This document shows, piece by piece, positions 52,891 to 61,654 of a stretch of DNA of 64,000 nt. Below the pieces are notes generated by a model. It had not been told where the DNA came from and did no database searches. It saw nothing but the letters and a program-made list of their open reading frames with translations. The DNA comes from Clostridiaceae bacterium HFYG-1003 (GTDB lineage: Bacteria > Bacillota > Clostridia > Clostridiales > Clostridiaceae). A program made the position numbers and the translations under genes. How positions within the stretch are numbered: position 1 is the stretch's first letter; every line of letters begins with the position of its first letter. Location of the stretch: assembly GCA_024579835.1 (NCBI GenBank), contig CP102060.1:2827558-2891557 (forward strand), read 5' to 3'.

Positions 52891-53655
52891 ATGAATAAAA
52901 CAATCGTGCTGAAATGCGGCGGGAGTATCACCGATGAACTGGGGGCAGGTTTTTTTGACAGCATAAAAGACCTGATGAGATCGGGCTACCACATCCTCAT
53001 CATTCACGGCGGCGGACCCGACATCACCCGCTATCTCAAGGACAAAGGAATCGAGACGAAATTCGTTGATGGTCTGCGCCACACCGATGAAGCGGTCCTC
53101 TCTGCTGTTGAGGTCATGCTGTCGGGTAAAACCAACCGGCACATCGTCCAGAAGCTCAAGTCTCAGGGAATTCCGGCCATCGGAATGCAGGGACCGGACC
53201 ATTTTTTCCAGGCCGACCTGCTGGACTATGATAAGTACGGACTGGTGGGCATCATGACCGGAGTGGAAACCAAGGTTGTGGAAGCACTGCTGCAGTTGGG
53301 GCTGATCCCGGTGGTAACACCACTGGCTCAGGGACCCAACGGAGAGCACCTCAACATCAACGCGGACATTGCCGCCGCTCATGCAGCCATCGGCTTACAG
53401 GCAGAGGAACTGATCTTTGTCACCAATGTGCCAGGGGTCATGAAAAACGGCGATCTCCTGGATTCTGTCACGAAAGAAGAGATTGACCAGATGCTGGCAG
53501 ACGGGACAATTTACGGGGGGATGATCCCCAAAGTCAAGGGAGCACTCAATGCACTGAAGTCAGGCATCGAATCAGTCCGGATTGGTTCCGGCCTGGCACC
53601 CATCTGGAAAAACGGCAGCTTCTCCGGAACTGCCATCACAGCGGAGGATTTGTAA
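52891..53655 (+). CDS. argB: Acetylglutamate kinase
   Basis: The 254-residue kinase phosphorylates N-acetylglutamate. Features are the amino-acid-kinase motif KCGGSITDEL, the substrate loop IIHGGGPDITRYL, RHTDEAV, and NINADIAAAHAAIGL near residue 152. It lacks the N-terminal helix linked to arginine-sensitive hexameric enzymes, so feedback inhibition may be weak. argD starts directly at the next base. Confidence 0.95.
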   Translation: MNKTIVLKCGGSITDELGAGFFDSIKDLMRSGYHILIIHGGGPDITRYLKDKGIETKFVDGLRHTDEAVLSAVEVMLSGKTNRHIVQKLKSQGIPAIGMQGPDHFFQADLLDYDKYGLVGIMTGVETKVVEALLQLGLIPVVTPLAQGPNGEHLNINADIAAAHAAIGLQAEELIFVTNVPGVMKNGDLLDSVTKEEIDQMLADGTIYGGMIPKVKGALNALKSGIESVRIGSGLAPIWKNGSFSGTAITAEDL

Positions 53656-54819
53656 ATGAGCAATTTATTCCCGACTTACAGCAGATACGATATCAAGCCG
53701 GTAGAGGGCAAAGGATCCTACATCACGGATGACAAGGGGGATAAGTACCTGGATTATATTGCCGGGATCGCGGTTTTGAACCTGGGACATTGTCCCGCCA
53801 ATGTCGAAGCAGCCGTCATCGATCAGGTGAAAACGCTCTGGCATATGTCCAATCTGCTCCCCAGCGACGTTCAGGATTCCGTCGCCAGTCAGCTCACTGG
53901 TGCAGCTCATTTTACCCGGGTATTTTTCTGCAACAGCGGCGCTGAGGCCAATGAAGCAGCCATCAAGCTGGCACGAAAATTCACCGGCCGGAGCAAATTC
54001 ATTACGTTCCAGGACAGCTTCCATGGCCGGACCTTTGCCACCATGTCCGCCACCGGGCAGGATAAAATCAAGAAAGGCTTCGGTGAGATGCTGGGGACAT
54101 TTCTCCACATCCCCTACAATCAGCCGGAGATTCTCAAGGACTACATTGACGAGGATACCGCCGGTGTCATCGTGGAGACCGTTCAGGGCGAAGGCGGAAT
54201 CATCCCTGCCAGTGAGGAATTCCTCAAGGAGATCGAGAACCTTTGTCGCCAAAGCGGCGCGGTCTTCATTGTGGATGATGTGCAGGCCGGAATCGGCCGC
54301 ACCGGAAAAGCCTTCAGTTTTCAGCATTATGATATCAAGCCGGATCTCCTGACCCTGGCCAAAGGCCTGGGCAACGGTCTGCCCGTGGGAGCCCTGCTGG
54401 GCGATGAGCGTTTCATCGATGCGTTCGGCTCGGGAAGCCACGGAAGCACCTTCGGCGGCAACTACATCGCCATGGCTGCGGCCAATGAAGTTCTCCATAC
54501 GATCTTCCAGGAGGATTTCCTGCGGGAGGTCACCGAAAAAGGCGAATACTTCAGAGCCAGACTCAAAGAAGCACTGAAAGACAGCGAGCAAGTCGTTGAC
54601 ATCCGCGGCAAGGGACTTCTCATCGGAATTGAGATCAACACCCCCATCGCTGATATGGTCAAAAAAGTCCATGCTCAAAAACTCCTGGTCCTCTCCGCCG
54701 GAACCAATGTTCTGCGGATCCTTCCGCCCCTCAATACCACCTATGACGAACTGGATGAGGCAGTTGAGAAGATCCGAACGGCGTTCGCCAGTGATACCGC
54801 TTCAATATCTGCCGAATAA
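53656..54819 (+). CDS. argD: Acetylornithine aminotransferase
   Basis: The 387-residue class III PLP aminotransferase makes N-acetylornithine. Features are NSGAEANEAAIKLAR, FHGRTFATMSATGQ, the Asp-binding IVDDVQAGIGRTGK, and the PLP lysine in LLTLAKGLGNGLPVGA. The TAA of argB is followed immediately by this ATG; GGAGG inside the argB tail serves as the ribosome site. Confidence 0.95.
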   Translation: MSNLFPTYSRYDIKPVEGKGSYITDDKGDKYLDYIAGIAVLNLGHCPANVEAAVIDQVKTLWHMSNLLPSDVQDSVASQLTGAAHFTRVFFCNSGAEANEAAIKLARKFTGRSKFITFQDSFHGRTFATMSATGQDKIKKGFGEMLGTFLHIPYNQPEILKDYIDEDTAGVIVETVQGEGGIIPASEEFLKEIENLCRQSGAVFIVDDVQAGIGRTGKAFSFQHYDIKPDLLTLAKGLGNGLPVGALLGDERFIDAFGSGSHGSTFGGNYIAMAAANEVLHTIFQEDFLREVTEKGEYFRARLKEALKDSEQVVDIRGKGLLIGIEINTPIADMVKKVHAQKLLVLSAGTNVLRILPPLNTTYDELDEAVEKIRTAFASDTASISAE

Positions 54820-54822
54820 GAA

Positions 54823-54870
54823 AATACCGTTCAGAAAGTTCCACCGGAATATTCTGAGCGGTTATTTCAT
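54823..54870 (+). terminator. Possible terminator of the argCJBD operon
   Basis: The stem ACCGTTCAGAA / TTCTGAGCGGT (one G-U) is followed by TATTTCATTT; moderate quality. Confidence 0.55.
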
Positions 54871-55046
54871 TTGCAGTTGATGGCGCTGCAGCAAGACGTC
54901 TGCTCCAGGAATAAGCATGCTGACATTTTGCTATAATTGAGGCGTAAGCAAAGTACATTGACTGCTCTCAGAAATCTGCCCGTCTCTCAATGCAGCCAAG
55001 AGATCAAAAGTTTCAATCGATAAAATAAAAAGAAGGGAGCGATCCG

Positions 55047-55262
55047 ATGAACTATAAGATTCTATTTAAGGAAAAGCCTGACAAAGACATCCTCCTGGAG
55101 ATCCGCAGGAGACACAGCAATGATATTGAAGGGATCGATGAGCTCTATGAACAGCTGATCACTAATCGTACCTGTGACAGTGAAATAGCAAGCAGGATCT
55201 ACTATGTCGCGTACACCATGGCTTTGGAAAACATTGAACTGATCCTCGTCAGGATTAATTGA
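55047..55262 (+). CDS. Small hypothetical protein
   Basis: The 71-residue helical protein starts MNYKILFKEKPDKDILLEIRR. AAGAAGGGAG gives a good ribosome site and a TGCTATAAT extended -10 lies upstream at 54929-54937. No family was recognised. Confidence 0.6.
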   Translation: MNYKILFKEKPDKDILLEIRRRHSNDIEGIDELYEQLITNRTCDSEIASRIYYVAYTMALENIELILVRIN

Positions 55263-55358
55263 GCTCTGCCCTGGTAAATGTTGCAACACTCTACTTGCCG
55301 TAATACGTTGCCCATCACTCACACCACTGATTTGCAATCAGGAAAGGAAGGATCTGTC

Positions 55359-56231
55359 ATGAGAAGAAAAATGTCGTCACATACGGTCAGAAGATTGGCC
55401 GCACTTACTCTTTTCACCGGGCTGTTTTTCACTTCCGTCCTTGTAAGTGCTTTGCCTGCCGAGGCTGCCATGGCTCTCACCAATGCCAGAGTTAATTTCC
55501 GCACGGGACCTTCCACCAGTTATTCCGTCATCCGCAAACTTCCTGGGACGACTCCCGTGGATGTCATCAGCCATGGCACCAAATGGTCCAAGATCAATGA
55601 TTCCGGAGAAATCGGCTATATCTCCACTGCTTACATCAAGTTTACCTCCACCGGCCGGATCACCGGTCGGGTCAACCTGCGCTCCTCGGGCAGCCTCTCA
55701 GGTGCCATCATCAGCAAGATCCCCAGAGGGGAAACTGTCCGGGTATTGGCCGGTCCGGTGAAGGGGTGGTACAAAGTCACCTGGAGAACAAAAACCGGAT
55801 ACATCTACAAAAATTACGTTGCAGTGGATGAGACCGCCGCTTTGAAAGCGGAACTGGACAAACCTTCCATCGGTCTGGTTTTTGCCTTTAATCTGGGTAA
55901 GTTTTCGGCCTTCAACCCAACTGTTTCCTGGAATATCGCGACGGATCCCTATCCCTCCAAACTGCTGGTGGTAACGAAAGTCAAAGGCTCCACAGTGGAA
56001 GTTGCCAAAGCCAAACTGACCGGCGATGACCGCATCGTGATCCCCGGAGAAGTCATTCGCGACTGGAAAACCACTTCGAATTACGAGGTCATCAAGATCA
56101 CTTACAACGATCCGGAAACCATCCCCTTCCATTTTATCACTGTCACGGAACCAGGCGGCAAAAAGACCACCCAGAGTCTGCGTACGAGCATGAAAGCGGT
56201 ACTGGACTGGGCATCCTTCACTTATGATTAA
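55359..56231 (+). CDS. Secreted protein with two bacterial SH3 domains
   Basis: The 290-residue protein has a signal peptide (LTLFTGLFFTSVLVSALPAEA, ending near residue 38), then two SH3b repeats: VNFRTGPSTSYSVIRKLPGTTPVDVI and VNLRSSGSLSGAIISKIPRGETVRVL, each ending with a GYI segment. A C-terminal beta-rich domain of about 120 residues follows. SH3b modules usually bind peptidoglycan. ATG 55359 has AAGGAAGGA upstream; earlier in-frame codons are not supported. Confidence 0.85.
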   Translation: MRRKMSSHTVRRLAALTLFTGLFFTSVLVSALPAEAAMALTNARVNFRTGPSTSYSVIRKLPGTTPVDVISHGTKWSKINDSGEIGYISTAYIKFTSTGRITGRVNLRSSGSLSGAIISKIPRGETVRVLAGPVKGWYKVTWRTKTGYIYKNYVAVDETAALKAELDKPSIGLVFAFNLGKFSAFNPTVSWNIATDPYPSKLLVVTKVKGSTVEVAKAKLTGDDRIVIPGEVIRDWKTTSNYEVIKITYNDPETIPFHFITVTEPGGKKTTQSLRTSMKAVLDWASFTYD

Positions 56232-57015
56232 CACAATCTACGGAGATCCGAATCAAGGTACTCCTGAAACAGGTGTGCCTTGCTCCAGCAACCCCCACGA
56301 GCCGGTAAAACAACGATCCCCGAAAAAAAACACTCAACTGCAGTTCAGTGCTAGGAATGAATCCGGACCCGGCAGTCAGTCCGGCACTCCGGGGAGTCAG
56401 GTACAGCAGTTCCTTGCAGCCGGGATCGACGGCTGCAAGGGCAAATGGCTCGGAATCGAGTTATCCGAACAGACCTATCACATTCACCTCTTTGATCACA
56501 TCAGTGAAATCTGCGCCTTTTTCAGGGAGACAGACCGCATTCTGCTTGATATGCCGATCGGACTGGCGGAAAGTCCAGCGGACAGACGGCCTGAGCCCTA
56601 GCTTCGGCGATACCTCAAAGGCAAGGCATCCTCCGTCTTCAACGCACCTTGCCGCCAGGCACTGAATGAGTCGGATCATTCGACAGCCAGCGCAGTGAAT
56701 CGAAAATACCTGGGGAAAGGGCTATCACGCCAAACCTTCAACATCATGCCGAAGATCCAGGAGGTGGACCGGTTTTTGGAGATGAACCCTGAATGGAAAG
56801 ATCGTCTTTGGGAGAGCCATCCCGAGTACTGTTTTTCCCTTCTGAATAAAGGGATGCCGATAGCTGAAAACAAGCAGACCTCTGCGGGGGCCCTCGTCCG
56901 GTTGGAACTGCTGACAGTTGTTGAGCCCCGGTCGCCCAGGATCCTGACAACCTTTCAGGAGCTCTATCCTAAATTAGCCAGGAAGACCGATGATCTGCTG
57001 GATGCCAGAAGCTGA
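56224..57015 (+). pseudogene. DUF429-family gene interrupted by an in-frame TAG
   Basis: Continuous reading in one frame gives AGIDGCKGKWLGIEL, LDMPIGLAESPADRRPEP, then TAG at 56599-56601. After it, in the same frame, come LRRYLKGKASSVFNAPCRQAL, NRKYLGKGLSRQTFNIMPKIQEVD, SHPEYCFSLLN and DDLLDA. Together these cover a DUF429 protein (predicted RNase-H-like nuclease family). The family N-terminus starts near 56415; the 60 preceding codons look non-native. The C-terminus stops right after DDLLDARS, short of the usual end. A nonsense mutation is simplest; readthrough cannot be excluded. Confidence 0.8.
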
Positions 57016-57250
57016 GTGTGTGTGATCTTAAGGCTTTCAGCGGCTTCGCCGATTTTGGATGAATCTTTCCAAAGGATACTGGCACAGCCCTCGGGGCTGA
57101 TGACTGAGTAATAGGTATTTCCCATAATCCAGAGGGCGTCGGAAACATCTAAGGCAAGGGCACCGCTGGATCCCCCCACGAGAATGGAAATAATGGGGGT
57201 CTTAAATTGCTCACCTGGTAGAGATTGTCGGCGATGGCCTGGCCCTGTCC
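57008..57250 (-). pseudogene. accA remnant (acetyl-CoA carboxyltransferase alpha fragment)
   Basis: On the minus strand the translation GGSSGALALDVSDALWIM, then NTYYSVISPEGCASILWKDSSK and EAAESLKIT, is clearly the core of AccA. The preceding part (QAIADNLYQVSNL) is in another frame, so a frameshift lies near 57205, and the Glu-Gly before GGSSG is missing. Both ends are lost; the 3' end merges into the DUF429 gene end. It is a dead fragment. Confidence 0.8.
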
Positions 57251-57343
57251 CCGCTCCCCGGCACCAAATCATGGTCAACTTGGAAAGTCAATTGTAGGAT
57301 GAAGTTGATTGGCTGAACAATCGATAACTGAATACATAGAACC

Positions 57344-57790
57344 TTAGTTTTCAAATGAGTTCCGGAAGATATCCCGCAAGTGATCCATCTCTTCATGGGC
57401 AACAGAGTATATCGTCACCAGTTTATTATCCTTCTTTCCAACTGCAAGGTATTCACCATTGATGGAATAGCTTGTTATCTCGTTGTTGTCTTCATCAAGC
57501 ATAGTGAAAGTAATAATCAACCCGGTGGTCTTTTGTTCTGCTCTGAATTTTCTTTTAGGCTTCGATAGATCCACTTCTTTTATTGCATTCTTGATTTCAT
57601 TCACTTCATCAATATCAACGATGCTGTCAGAGGAAATCTTGCCCATATAGTCTGAGTAAGTATATCTAATTAATTTGACATTTTCAATATTTGAATTGTA
57701 AAGGTCATATTTATAGGCAAACCAATAAAAAATAAACCCCAATGCTGCCACAACTAAAACAGATAATACTATCAAACCTCTTCGCTTCAT
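57344..57790 (-). CDS. Membrane-anchored hypothetical protein
   Basis: The 148-residue protein has one N-terminal membrane helix (about 6-26) and an outside domain of beta-rich character with many Asp/Glu/Lys (SIVDIDEVNEIKNAIKEVDL, TGLIITFTMLDEDNNEIT, SINGEYLAVG). AAGGAG precedes the ATG. It lies 17 bases after the secreted protease gene and is probably co-transcribed. It might be a substrate, anchor or inhibitor of the protease; no homology was recognised. Confidence 0.65.
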   Translation of the reverse strand: MKRRGLIVLSVLVVAALGFIFYWFAYKYDLYNSNIENVKLIRYTYSDYMGKISSDSIVDIDEVNEIKNAIKEVDLSKPKRKFRAEQKTTGLIITFTMLDEDNNEITSYSINGEYLAVGKKDNKLVTIYSVAHEEMDHLRDIFRNSFEN

Positions 57791-57807
57791 GATAAACTCC
57801 TTATCAT

Positions 57808-59028
57808 TTAATATAAAAGTCTAACAGTATTACTCCATGCAAATGAGGTATCTCCAAATGCGAAGGCCCATTGTCCTGAGCTATTTTTGCTAGCCAATTT
57901 GAAGACTTCATATGCCGGATCCATTACTCTAATGGTTGTTGCTGTAGAAAAATTATATCCTGTTAAAGCAACTGCATGACCCAATTTTTCCCAAGGCCAA
58001 AATCCAGTTTTTCGTACACATGACATATAGGCTGGATCAATGTTATAAATAACAGTTTTAATTTGATCTTCTGTCAGAACGCCAGTCACTGTTGGAACGT
58101 AAGGGTTGCCTAATATTGTGCTTAGTGCTGCTCTGGCCTGGTAAACTGTAGCACCTTCATCATATCCTATCCCCATCCTGTCGGCCACCATTTTGGCTGT
58201 TAACCCTGAATGTTTGCTACTTTCGAACCGAGCCATAGAAGCTATAGTAGCTGCCCAACAAACCCCTCTCTGCTGACCATTGATAATCTGACCTACAATA
58301 GGATAGGAGTTTAAATAAGCTCTAGGAGGCAGATAGCTTAAAGAATTAATAGATTGTGTGGAAACAGAGGCGGATTGTAATTCTGTTTTTCGGCCCTGCC
58401 AAGTAAGACTATCATTAACTTCGGTTAAAGAAATACTAACAAAAGGAGCATTAATTAACTGTTCTTTCATATTTGAGGTGTTAATCACTTGTAATGAACC
58501 ATTATATCCTTCAGTTTCGCTAAAATTCCTTGCAATTTTCTCAACATTTACTGGGTAAATATCATAGCCAGACTGATACATGGCCATTTCACTATTTCCA
58601 CTGATCTTGGCTTGTTCCAAAGATGGAGCAAAGTCTTTTCCAAGGTTACAACTTATTTTTCCATCTATTTTAATAACACTGAAAATAGCTATAATAGTAC
58701 CATCCTGATTAACCAATGGGATATGTAATATATTAATATCCTCCCCATTCAACAAGTCTTCATAAGTGTATCCATCGGTAACTACTCTTAAGGGAGATAA
58801 TAAAGAAATTTCTCCTAATTCTTCAGAAGAAAAGCCAAAAGCTTCAGGATCATCACGAATTCCCGCTAGTAACGCAGGATAATCATTCTGAAGCGCGTAA
58901 TTAATGTCGTAAGGTATAATGCCAGTATTTATACTTGCGTTGGTAGGTTTTGCAGAAAGAAACGGCAATAGAAAAGTGATTAGCAACACAACGATTGTGC
59001 ATAGTTGCGTAGGACTCTTTCTTCTCAT
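57808..59028 (-). CDS. Secreted papain-like cysteine protease
   Basis: The 406-residue protein has a signal peptide (residues 1-31) and a pro-region of about 220 residues. A papain-like domain follows with GQQRGVCWAATIASMA (catalytic Cys257, oxyanion Gln near 253), GHAVALTGYNF (His351) and RVMDPAY (Asp370), as in staphopain/C39-like peptidases. The long pro-part suggests a zymogen. The codon usage is AT-rich compared with the core genes, hinting at acquisition. The only nearby partner is the anchored protein gene downstream. Confidence 0.83.
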   Translation of the reverse strand: MRRKSPTQLCTIVVLLITFLLPFLSAKPTNASINTGIIPYDINYALQNDYPALLAGIRDDPEAFGFSSEELGEISLLSPLRVVTDGYTYEDLLNGEDINILHIPLVNQDGTIIAIFSVIKIDGKISCNLGKDFAPSLEQAKISGNSEMAMYQSGYDIYPVNVEKIARNFSETEGYNGSLQVINTSNMKEQLINAPFVSISLTEVNDSLTWQGRKTELQSASVSTQSINSLSYLPPRAYLNSYPIVGQIINGQQRGVCWAATIASMARFESSKHSGLTAKMVADRMGIGYDEGATVYQARAALSTILGNPYVPTVTGVLTEDQIKTVIYNIDPAYMSCVRKTGFWPWEKLGHAVALTGYNFSTATTIRVMDPAYEVFKLASKNSSGQWAFAFGDTSFAWSNTVRLLY

Positions 59029-59100
59029 AACTACATTTCCCCCTAACCATGATTATTAATTAACTAACAATAATGTTATTTAATTAATAATCATTATACA

Positions 59101-59118
59101 TTGAGTAGTCAAAACGTG
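59101..59118 (+). mobile_element. Solitary IS end remnant
   Basis: TTGAGTAGTCAAAACGTG at 59101 closely matches the right end of the IS at 59397-61539 (TTGAGTAGGTAAAACGTG), in the same orientation. It suggests that an earlier copy stood to the left. Confidence 0.6.
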
Positions 59119-59142
59119 CAAATTGGGCTTTCACCTCTCAAC

Positions 59143-59398
59143 TCAACTTTTAAACGGACACCCCTGCGCGATGGCGACATCGAACGACCGGATGATCCAG
59201 TCTATGCCAATGCTTATTTCATCAATGCAAACTCCGGCACCGTGCCCCTTTACAATTTCAACCTGGAACCATATCAGATCACCAGCTTCAAGAACATAAA
59301 AATCTTCTTTGAACATGAAGTCATTGACATCCATAAAGTATTTTTTTCCATTGGAGTATACAACCTGGATTCCCGGCGAATTATTGTGAACTTCCCAT
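59143..59398 (-). pseudogene. Gene fragment trapped between IS ends
   Basis: The minus-strand frame is open with protein-like sequence (GIQVVYSNGKKYFMDVNDF, FYVLEAGDLIWFQVEIV) but has no start and runs into the IS end at 59397. I do not recognise the family. The opposite strand is also open (from a TTG) but looks less protein-like. I treat it as the truncated 3' part of a gene. Confidence 0.45.
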
Positions 59399-59464
59399 GA
59401 TTTCTCCTACTCAACACTAATTAATTCCATAATGAACCTATTTAAAGCAAGGAATAGAGCCTGT

Positions 59465-59505
59465 TCCCCACGTTTTCGGTTGCGGAAATGCGGGGTTTTT
59501 GCTAT
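59465..59505 (+). terminator. Terminator inside the IS left end
   Basis: The stem CCCCACGTTTTC / GGAAATGCGGGG (one mismatch, G-U pairs) is followed by TTTTTGC; typical anti-readthrough position. Confidence 0.7.
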
Positions 59506-59545
59506 GCTTAATTGAGTAGGATATCATTCTTAAAAAGGAGTAAAA

Positions 59546-61300
59546 ATGTACTACGATTTTCTCGTAAAGATTCCGGAAAATACAGGCAAAATTACGGTGA
59601 ACCGGCGCGGTGAAACCACTTATATTGAATACACCTATGCCCGTCATTACAACGCCGAAAAGAAGTATAACGTTCCCCAGCGAACTACGATTGGAAAACA
59701 GTCCAGGGTGGATCCAGCGATGATGCAGCCAAACCAAAATTTTATCAAGTTTTTCCCAGAGGTCGCCCTGCCCGATGAACGGAATCATTCCGATCGCAGC
59801 AGTTGCCTTCGTGTCGGGGCATTTCTTGTCATTCGCAAGATCATGGAAGAATACAAACTACCTGAAATTCTTTCCGATTACTGGGACAACCGAGGTGTCG
59901 GACTGTTTCTTGATCTGGCTGCTTATTCTATTATCTGTGAAAATAATGCCGGGCAATACTATCCGGATTACGCCTACAATCATCCGCTCCTAACAGAGGA
60001 CATGACGATCTACAGTGACTCCACGGTATCTCGGTTTCTCTCATCGATAACAAGCGATGACAAAGTCGGATTCCTCAATCAATGGAATGCATCCCGGAAT
60101 CACCGGGAGCAGATTTATATTTCCTACGATTCAACCAACAAAAACTGTCAGGCCGGCGACATCGAGATGGCTGAATTCGGGCATCCCAAGGATGATCAGG
60201 GCGTCCCCATATTCAATTATTCGATTGCCTATGATGTGGATAATAAAGAGCCGCTATTTTATGAAACCTACCCCGGCAGTATCGTCGACGTGTCCCAGTT
60301 GCAATTTATGTTGGAGAAGGCAAAAGGATATGGCTATCGCAAGATTGGTTTTATTCTTGATCGAGGATATTTCAGCAAGAAAAATATTCAGTACATGGAC
60401 GCGTGCCAGTATGATTTCGTGATCATGGTCAAGGGGATGGCTTCTTTTGTCGAAAAGATCATCTTGAAACATAAAGGCAGCTTTGAGAAAAAGAGGTCTT
60501 GCGTGATTCCTGAATATCAGGCCTACGGGAAAACGATTCAGAAGAAGCTCTATGCGGATGATGAAATGGATCGATATTTCCATCTCTATCATAAAGTGAA
60601 AAAAGAAAGTGCAGAGCGTGGATGCCTGGAAGATAAAATTCAAAAAATGGCGGAATTTCTAAAAAAACAGGAGGGAAAGTCGCTGACATTCGGAGATGCC
60701 TATCACGAGTATTTTGAAATCTTTACCCATGAAAAGAATGATGGCACAAAAAAGTTTCTTTATGCAAAAGAAAAGAGCGAAGTGATTGAGAAGGAAATTG
60801 ATCTTTGCGGATACTTTGTGATCGTCACGTCCAAAAAAATGACAGCAGCAGAAGCGCTCTCGTTGTATAAGAGCCGAGATGCATCAGAGAAGCTATTCCG
60901 TGGAGACAAATCCTACCTGGGCAATAAAAGCCTGCGAGTCGCGGGGAATGAGTCTGCCGCCGCGAAGATATTCATTGAATTTGTGGCGTTGATTGTGCGG
61001 TGCAAGATTTATACGCAACTAAAAGCAATGATGAAAGAAATGGCAAAGAAGCCGAATTACATGACCGTTCCAGCTGCGCTGAAAGAGCTGGAAAAAATCG
61101 AAATGGTGCGGCAGATGGATAACGTATACCGGCTTGATCACGCCATAACCGCAACACAAAAGACGATACTGAAAGCCTTCGGTATCGATGAAAACTATAT
61201 CAAAACCAGCGCAACGAGATTAAGTGAGCTGTTAAAAGTGGCCGCGATGCCAGAAAGGGATGAGGAAGATGGCGCGTACGAGGAAGACAATCTCTATTGA
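59546..61300 (+). CDS. IS4-superfamily DDE transposase
   Basis: The 584-residue transposase has an N-terminal DNA-binding part, then the catalytic core: YISYDSTNKNC with the first Asp, FILDRGYFSKKN with the second Asp (DRGYFS typical of IS1634/IS4), and the late DASEKLFRGDKSYL region with the Glu (YxxRDxxEK pattern). AAAAGGAGT precedes the ATG. It is full length and looks intact. Confidence 0.9.
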   Translation: MYYDFLVKIPENTGKITVNRRGETTYIEYTYARHYNAEKKYNVPQRTTIGKQSRVDPAMMQPNQNFIKFFPEVALPDERNHSDRSSCLRVGAFLVIRKIMEEYKLPEILSDYWDNRGVGLFLDLAAYSIICENNAGQYYPDYAYNHPLLTEDMTIYSDSTVSRFLSSITSDDKVGFLNQWNASRNHREQIYISYDSTNKNCQAGDIEMAEFGHPKDDQGVPIFNYSIAYDVDNKEPLFYETYPGSIVDVSQLQFMLEKAKGYGYRKIGFILDRGYFSKKNIQYMDACQYDFVIMVKGMASFVEKIILKHKGSFEKKRSCVIPEYQAYGKTIQKKLYADDEMDRYFHLYHKVKKESAERGCLEDKIQKMAEFLKKQEGKSLTFGDAYHEYFEIFTHEKNDGTKKFLYAKEKSEVIEKEIDLCGYFVIVTSKKMTAAEALSLYKSRDASEKLFRGDKSYLGNKSLRVAGNESAAAKIFIEFVALIVRCKIYTQLKAMMKEMAKKPNYMTVPAALKELEKIEMVRQMDNVYRLDHAITATQKTILKAFGIDENYIKTSATRLSELLKVAAMPERDEEDGAYEEDNLY

Positions 61301-61487
61301 CGAGAAGATAGCCCAGGCAAAGGAGAATTTTGAAAAGGCTAAGGCCAAGTATGATAATGCCGCGAAGGAACTCGAAGACCTCCAGGAAAAGCAGAGGTCA
61401 ATTCAAAGAAACGAACTGATCAAAGCTGTTGAGAAAAGCGGCAAAACTTATGCTGAAATCATGGCATTTCTTGGGAGTATCGATTGA
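61269..61487 (+). CDS. Small coiled-coil ORF of the IS
   Basis: The 72-residue Lys/Glu-rich coiled-coil protein (AQAKENFEKAKAKYDNAAKELEDLQEKQ) ends TYAEIMAFLGSID. It starts inside the transposase 3' end (overlap 32 bases) behind GATGAGGAAG, so translation is probably coupled. Such passenger ORFs occur in some IS4-superfamily elements; the role is unknown. Confidence 0.7.
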   Translation: MARTRKTISIDEKIAQAKENFEKAKAKYDNAAKELEDLQEKQRSIQRNELIKAVEKSGKTYAEIMAFLGSID

Positions 61488-61625
61488 TAAGAAATGCAAA
61501 ACCAGGTGCTGATTAGGACTTTGAGTAGGTAAAACGTGAGAAGTTAACAATTATAACGGGGAATGCTGGAAATCGTTGATATCACTGGATTAGCAGCATA
61601 ATTTCTCTTGATTTTGCCTCATGAA

Positions 61626-61645
61626 CACGTTATAATTATAACGTG
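61626..61645. promoter_or_regulatory. 20-bp palindrome over the transposase promoter
   Basis: CACGTTATAATTATAACGTG is a perfect palindrome holding TATAAT and the same ATTATAACG word as the IS ends. It sits 10 bases before the transposase ATG. Confidence 0.75.
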
Positions 61646-61654
61646 AGGTGGCGC

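Larger units (their letters stand above)
59397..61539 (+). mobile_element. IS4/IS1634-type insertion sequence with accessory ORF
   Basis: The left end CATGATTTCTCCTACTCAA and right end TTGAGTAGGTAAAACGTG form an imperfect inverted pair around a complete transposase gene and a small overlapping ORF. A hairpin (59467-59503) before the transposase guards against outside transcription. Exact tips and target duplication are uncertain. Confidence 0.8.

Noticed and set aside
59101-59400. 99-codon plus-strand ORF beginning with TTG
   Set aside because: It begins in the IS-end remnant and lacks a ribosome site; the opposite strand looks more protein-like and is itself only a fragment.
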